This document shows, one piece after another, positions 7,657 to 11,016 of a stretch of DNA of 11,016 bases. The position numbers and the translations under genes were made by a program. Source of the DNA: Chloroflexi bacterium UBA6622 (GTDB lineage: Bacteria > Chloroflexota > UBA11872); NCBI GenBank assembly GCA_002433065.1, contig DJHK01000032.1, positions 1-11,016 of the forward strand, written 5' to 3'. The first letter of the stretch is position 1. Every line of letters begins with the position of its first letter. The notes below the pieces were generated by a model that saw only the letters and a list, made by a program, of their open reading frames with translations, did no database searches and was not told where the DNA came from.

Positions 7657-9123
7657 ATGACCACACGATTTTGGCTCTCACTGAGCCTATCGGTCCTCAT
7701 CGCAGGACCAGCTGCCGCACAGAACGTACAAGGCGTTTTGCAGTCCACCGCAACCGCGATGGGCATGGAAAACCTAACATCGATTCAGTACTCCGGCACG
7801 GGCTGGCAGGGCCGAGTCGGACAGAACGTTTCACCCGATCGGGATTGGCCACGGGTCGACCTGACCAGTTACACGATGACCATTGATTTTGAAGGGATGG
7901 CATCAAGGGAAGAGTACATTCGGGCAGGAGGCACACGTCAGCTCACCAATTTCGTCAGCGGCAACCACGCCTGGACCCTCGACGCACAGGGGCAACCACT
8001 CCCGCAACCGGCCGCAGCCGAATTGCGTGGACTTGAAATTCTCCTAACCCCCTGGGGATTCATCAAGGGCGCTATGGCGCCAGGAGCCAACCCGTCCATG
8101 ATCACTCGCAACGAGTACGGAGGCCGATCGACAGTTATCTCCTTCATCGCGTTCGGCAAATATCGTGTTAACGGTACGATTAACCCAGACGGCCTGCTCG
8201 AGCGCGTGCAAACATGGATCCCCAATCCGGTCGTCGGCGACATGTACTATGAAAATGTTTACACGAATTACCGGGAAGTCGGTGGTGTCCAAATCCCTCG
8301 TTTTCATCAACACCAAGACTATGACGACGGCGCACATGAGGCCGACGTCAGCGGCGGAGACCATGCCTTTGGGCTGGAAACTGTGTCTGACCTCCAAGCC
8401 AACGTGACCGTGACAATCACGGTGCCAAATAACGTGATGAATGCAAGCATTCCGCCAGTCCGAGTCGAGTCACAGGAAGTGGCTAGCGGGGTGTGGTTAA
8501 TTGGAGGAGGCTCCCACCATAGCGTGGCCATTGAGTTCGGAGACCATGTGGCTGTTATCGAGGCCCCGTTGAATGAAGAACGGTCATTGGCAGTGATCGA
8601 CGAGATCTACAGGCGCATCCCGAATAAGCCCATTCGATTCATCGTAACGACCCATCATCACTGGGACCACCTCGGTGGACTTCGTGCATTCGTCCACGAA
8701 GGTGCGACCGTGATCACCCATGACAGCAACAAACCCTATTACCAGGAGGTCCTCCGCGCAGGGCCGTGGACCCTGGAACCAGACCGGTTTTCGCTCCATC
8801 CTCCAGAGGAATGGTCGGAGGGTTACATCTTCGAGACCCTCAACGAAAAATACGTTCTAGCCGATCAAACTCGGTCTGTTGAACTCCATAATGTCCAGGG
8901 CCTCGCCCATGCCGCCGGCATGTTGATTGCGTATCTTCCGAATGAAAAAATTGTCGTGCAGGCCGATCTCTATTTCCCTGGAGCGGAAACTCCCAATGCC
9001 AGCGCCCGCTCGTTTCACCGTAACTTGGAGCGACTGGATCTCGATGTAGACACCATCGTGGGGATCCACGGACGCCCGGCTCCTATGTCACAGTTCACTG
9101 CATTCATGAGCGCTGGAGAATGA
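7657..9123 (+). CDS. Secreted metallo-beta-lactamase-fold hydrolase with a large N-terminal extra domain
   Basis: The 488-residue product starts with a clear signal peptide (1-21, cleavage after PAAA before QNVQG). GGAGGG lies seven bases before the ATG. Residues about 265-488 form a metallo-beta-lactamase fold with a full metal-site set: TTHHHWDHLGG (His333, His335, Asp337, His338), a third histidine at His418 (LAHAAG), a bridging Asp at 437 (QADLYFPG), and His471 (GIHGRP). Hydrolysis of an ester, amide or similar bond with two bound metals is therefore plausible. Residues about 22-260 are an extra domain with strands such as SREEYIRAGG and LERVQTWIPNPVVGDMYYE followed by YREVGGVQIPRF. This pattern resembles LolA/lipid-carrier-like beta sheets, but that is inference. 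The protein should act in the periplasm. Its substrate is unknown, and true beta-lactamase activity is not implied. It is transcribed away from the sugar dehydrogenase and followed by a strong hairpin. Confidence 0.9.
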   Translation: MTTRFWLSLSLSVLIAGPAAAQNVQGVLQSTATAMGMENLTSIQYSGTGWQGRVGQNVSPDRDWPRVDLTSYTMTIDFEGMASREEYIRAGGTRQLTNFVSGNHAWTLDAQGQPLPQPAAAELRGLEILLTPWGFIKGAMAPGANPSMITRNEYGGRSTVISFIAFGKYRVNGTINPDGLLERVQTWIPNPVVGDMYYENVYTNYREVGGVQIPRFHQHQDYDDGAHEADVSGGDHAFGLETVSDLQANVTVTITVPNNVMNASIPPVRVESQEVASGVWLIGGGSHHSVAIEFGDHVAVIEAPLNEERSLAVIDEIYRRIPNKPIRFIVTTHHHWDHLGGLRAFVHEGATVITHDSNKPYYQEVLRAGPWTLEPDRFSLHPPEEWSEGYIFETLNEKYVLADQTRSVELHNVQGLAHAAGMLIAYLPNEKIVVQADLYFPGAETPNASARSFHRNLERLDLDVDTIVGIHGRPAPMSQFTAFMSAGE

Positions 9124-9149
9124 GACAGAACACGCAACACTAACCCCAT

Positions 9150-9183
9150 GGCCGTGGTTGGCCTACATACACCAACCGCGGCC
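9150..9183 (+). terminator. Strong hairpin after the metallo-hydrolase gene, probable terminator
   Basis: GGCCGTGGTTGG (9150-9161) pairs with CCAACCGCGGCC (9172-9183): twelve pairs with a single G-U wobble, around a ten-base loop. It begins 26 bases past the stop codon. There is no T-run after it, so it may be a rho-assisted or RNA-stabilising 3' structure rather than a classical intrinsic terminator. Confidence 0.5.
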
Positions 9184-9212
9184 CACCACACCCTGCTTTC
9201 CGCCGTCAGCAG

Positions 9213-9263
9213 AGGAAGTTCCTATCTACTATCCCCTTCCAGACGAACTTGGGAAACTTCCCA
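9213..9263. promoter_or_regulatory. Two GGAA/TTCC inverted repeats upstream of the serine hydrolase gene
   Basis: AGGAA-G-TTCCT (9213-9223) and TGGGAA-AC-TTCCCA (9250-9263) are two similar perfect palindromes in the 154 bases between the hairpin and the beta-lactamase-like gene. They could be operator sites. I found no convincing -35/-10 pair here, so the promoter is not placed. Confidence 0.22.
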
Positions 9264-9337
9264 GACCCACTCGATCCCAGCGAGGTTAATGTGGACGTTC
9301 GGAAATCCGCCTTCAAGCAACATCTGGAGAGTGTTTG

Positions 9338-10279
9338 ATGAATCGACCATGGCACCCACTCATCCCTCTGATATTGCTGTTAGTCAGTGGACTGTCCACC
9401 GGCTGGGCCCAAGAGGCCCACAGGCAGCAGCTCCGCGACAAATTCCAGCAAGATCTCGAAGCTCTCGTAGAGGACTTCAACGGCGTGGCAGGACTTCACA
9501 TCATGGACCTGACAGACCGGACTCGCTTCGCAATTTCAGATGGTCTGGTCTTTCCGCAAGCAAGTGCTATCAAGATTCCCATCCTACTTGAACTGTTTCG
9601 TCGGGCCGACACGGAACCCGGCCTCCTAGCAAAGCGAGTCGATCTAACTGATGCCGTCCGGACCGCAGGCAGCGGGGTGCTGCAAATCCTGACAGACGGT
9701 GGATCATCCCTGTCACTGGAAGACTACGCCATTTACATGATCGTCTACTCGGACAACACCGCTACAAACGTCCTTATCGACGAACTCGGGATGGAAGAGA
9801 TAAACGCGCTATCAACCTCGCTCGGAGCGAGGCGCACTAGACTCCAGAGGAAGATGATCCGTCCCGAAGAGTCCGTTCTTGGAAATGAGAATCTGTCCAC
9901 ACCACGGGACGCTGCGCTGATCATGGAAAAAATTGCCACATGCGACCTGCCACTAAGCCAAGCGTCCTGCAAACGAGTCCGGGACATCTTGGAACTCTAC
10001 AAAGGCGGCCCCATCAGGGCTCCAATACCCAGGAGTGTACCAATCGCTTTTAAGCCTGGTGGCATCGTCGGTGTGGCTACGGTCTGGGGGCTGGTCAACC
10101 TACCGGATCGGCCTTACATTGTCGCTGTGATGTCGAACTACGGCGGCAACGGCAGCGCCATGATCGAGGCGGTCTCAGCAGTGGCTTACTCCTACTTCTC
10201 GAGACTAAGTGGTGTGACCCACTACGGAACCCGGGTGCCCCTCGACGTCAAGAGACGACTGGAAACCCAACCCCGTTAG
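9338..10279 (+). CDS. Secreted class A beta-lactamase-like serine hydrolase
   Basis: I use the ATG at 9338 (313 residues), since GGAG at 9326-9329 is 8 bases before it; an in-frame TTG one codon earlier is less likely. A signal peptide (1-24) ends in GWA before QEAHRQ. The penicillin-recognising serine hydrolase motifs are in order. SAIK has nucleophile Ser76 and Lys79. YSDN holds Ser138-Asp139-Asn140. The omega-loop region has Glu177/Glu178 in RPEESVLGNEN, one residue longer than the usual ExxLN. FKPGG has Lys239, with Pro where KTG has Thr. Length and order fit the class A (PF13354) group. The changed third motif and omega loop match the broad environmental serine hydrolase branch more than clinical enzymes. 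The role may be beta-lactam hydrolysis or cell-wall peptide/ester cleavage; resistance cannot be claimed. Two cysteines about nine residues apart (CDLPLSQASC) could form a disulfide. It is convergent with the next gene, 40 bp away. Confidence 0.88.
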   Translation: MNRPWHPLIPLILLLVSGLSTGWAQEAHRQQLRDKFQQDLEALVEDFNGVAGLHIMDLTDRTRFAISDGLVFPQASAIKIPILLELFRRADTEPGLLAKRVDLTDAVRTAGSGVLQILTDGGSSLSLEDYAIYMIVYSDNTATNVLIDELGMEEINALSTSLGARRTRLQRKMIRPEESVLGNENLSTPRDAALIMEKIATCDLPLSQASCKRVRDILELYKGGPIRAPIPRSVPIAFKPGGIVGVATVWGLVNLPDRPYIVAVMSNYGGNGSAMIEAVSAVAYSYFSRLSGVTHYGTRVPLDVKRRLETQPR

Positions 10280-10319
10280 AACGGTAGTTTCGATCCGGTC
10301 TCACGAACCTCCCACCACG

Positions 10320-11016
10320 TCACTCCGGTAGAGCGAAGACATAGATCGCGTTCCCACCCTCCGGCTGGTAAATGTCAGGGGTAAGCTGCGCGGTGAGGCC
10401 GCGGAAAACGCCAGCAAGTGCGGCGGGCACGGCAAGAAACTGGCGACCACCGGTCTCATAGGTGACGGGATAGCCGTGCGCCGCAGCGCCGAGCCGGGTT
10501 TCCCACAGAACGTCGCCCGTCCGAATATCGAATGCGCGGTAGTAGCGGTCAGCATCGCCCGCAAAGACGAGGCCACCGGCCGTGGTGAGCGTCGATGTCA
10601 GAAAGGCGGCTCGTTGCTCGTGACTCCACAGTTCGTCCATTGTCCGGACATCGTAGGCGGCGAGTTTCCCTACGTTTCCATTTGTGCCCGGCATCTCGCG
10701 CAACTCCGACCGACCCGCGGTACCACCACCACCGTCGACAAAGTCGACCTCACGGCCGGTCAGATACATACAGGCCTGGTGAAGCGGAATCACGAGCGCA
10801 CCAATGCCGGGGTGATACGCCGACGCCTGCCAGTTGTGTCCACCGAGCAGACTGGGACAGGCGGGCACGCGATCGCCGATGTCGGCATCACGAATGTCCT
10901 GTCGGTATGACACCCGTCCGGTGGTTCGGTCGATTGACTCGAAGACGTCCTGGTAGACCGTCTCCCGCAGGTCGACAAATGCCCCAGTCCGTCGGTCGAG
11001 TTTCCACAGGATGCCG
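10320..11016 (-). CDS. PQQ-dependent alcohol dehydrogenase, C-terminal part, truncated by window edge
   Basis: This open frame enters at the right edge and ends at TGA 10320-10322, giving 231 visible residues; the N-terminus lies outside. An internal GTG near 10913 is not the start, because coding continues upstream in good family sequence (ILWKLDRRTGAF). Features are those of the methanol/ethanol quinoprotein branch: CPSLLGGHNWQASAYHP, where the family has a GG-x-NW-x-SY-P motif, then VGKLAAYDVRTMDELW, TTAGGLVFAGDADRYYRAFD, the blade motif TGDVLWETRLG and HGYPVTYETGGRQFLAVPA. The chain ends in IYVFALPE with no fused cytochrome c domain, so it would need a separate electron acceptor. It probably oxidises an alcohol in the periplasm; substrate and metal (Ca or lanthanide) cannot be judged because the active-site region is missing. 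It belongs to a different branch from the quinoprotein at the left end. Confidence 0.9.
   Translation of the reverse strand, partial: GILWKLDRRTGAFVDLRETVYQDVFESIDRTTGRVSYRQDIRDADIGDRVPACPSLLGGHNWQASAYHPGIGALVIPLHQACMYLTGREVDFVDGGGGTAGRSELREMPGTNGNVGKLAAYDVRTMDELWSHEQRAAFLTSTLTTAGGLVFAGDADRYYRAFDIRTGDVLWETRLGAAAHGYPVTYETGGRQFLAVPAALAGVFRGLTAQLTPDIYQPEGGNAIYVFALPE

Noticed and set aside
9148..9591. 147-residue plus-strand reading frame
   Set aside because: It begins inside the hairpin, lacks a ribosome site and overlaps the beta-lactamase-like gene in another frame.
9338..10279. Calling the serine hydrolase, or the neighbouring metallo-hydrolase, an antibiotic-resistance gene
   Set aside because: The fold and motifs support the superfamilies only; the KPG motif and omega-loop change, and the extra domain of the metallo-hydrolase, argue against assuming beta-lactam substrates.
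10476..10910. 144-residue plus-strand reading frame
   Set aside because: It lies wholly opposite the PQQ alcohol dehydrogenase, whose family motifs are clear.
1..11016. Mobile element, CRISPR array, prophage, defence island, tRNA or rRNA
   Set aside because: No transposase, integrase, regularly spaced repeats, terminal inverted repeats or RNA gene sequence was seen.

Overview
The window looks like chromosomal DNA from a Gram-negative (diderm) bacterium. Most complete products carry an N-terminal signal peptide, and the set includes an outer-membrane beta-barrel protein, a LolA-like periplasmic protein and three different PQQ-type dehydrogenases. This mix, in tightly spaced genes of moderate GC content, recalls free-living Acidobacteriota of the Vicinamibacteria type or similar soil/marine lineages. 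That placement is an inference from gene content; no rRNA or other taxonomic marker is present.

Layout, left to right. (1) 1-1293, minus: N-terminal 431 residues of a secreted quinoprotein glucose dehydrogenase-like protein, cut by the left edge. (2) 1478-5942, minus: a compact three-gene operon read RND/MMPL exporter, then LolA-like periplasmic protein, then outer-membrane beta-barrel, with gaps of 26 and 2 bp. (3) 6143-7384, minus: a soluble PQQ-dependent aldose sugar dehydrogenase. (4) 7385-7656: a divergent intergenic region with a good sigma70-type promoter facing right and an inverted repeat just upstream of it. (5) 7657-9123, plus: a secreted metallo-beta-lactamase-fold hydrolase with a large extra N-terminal domain, followed by a strong hairpin. 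(6) 9338-10279, plus: a secreted class A beta-lactamase-like serine hydrolase. (7) 10320-11016, minus: C-terminal part of a PQQ alcohol dehydrogenase, cut by the right edge and convergent with (6).

How the genes may work together. The dehydrogenases would oxidise sugars and alcohols in the periplasm and pass electrons to the respiratory chain; no PQQ biosynthesis gene is in view. The RND, LolA-like and barrel proteins span inner membrane, periplasm and outer membrane, and are best read as a candidate route moving a lipid or other hydrophobic molecule to the outer membrane. They lack the adaptor and TolC-type channel of a classical tripartite pump. This operon is the most interesting part of the window; its cargo cannot be read from the sequence. 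The two plus-strand hydrolases look periplasmic or envelope-associated. I saw no tRNA, rRNA, CRISPR array, insertion sequence or prophage gene.
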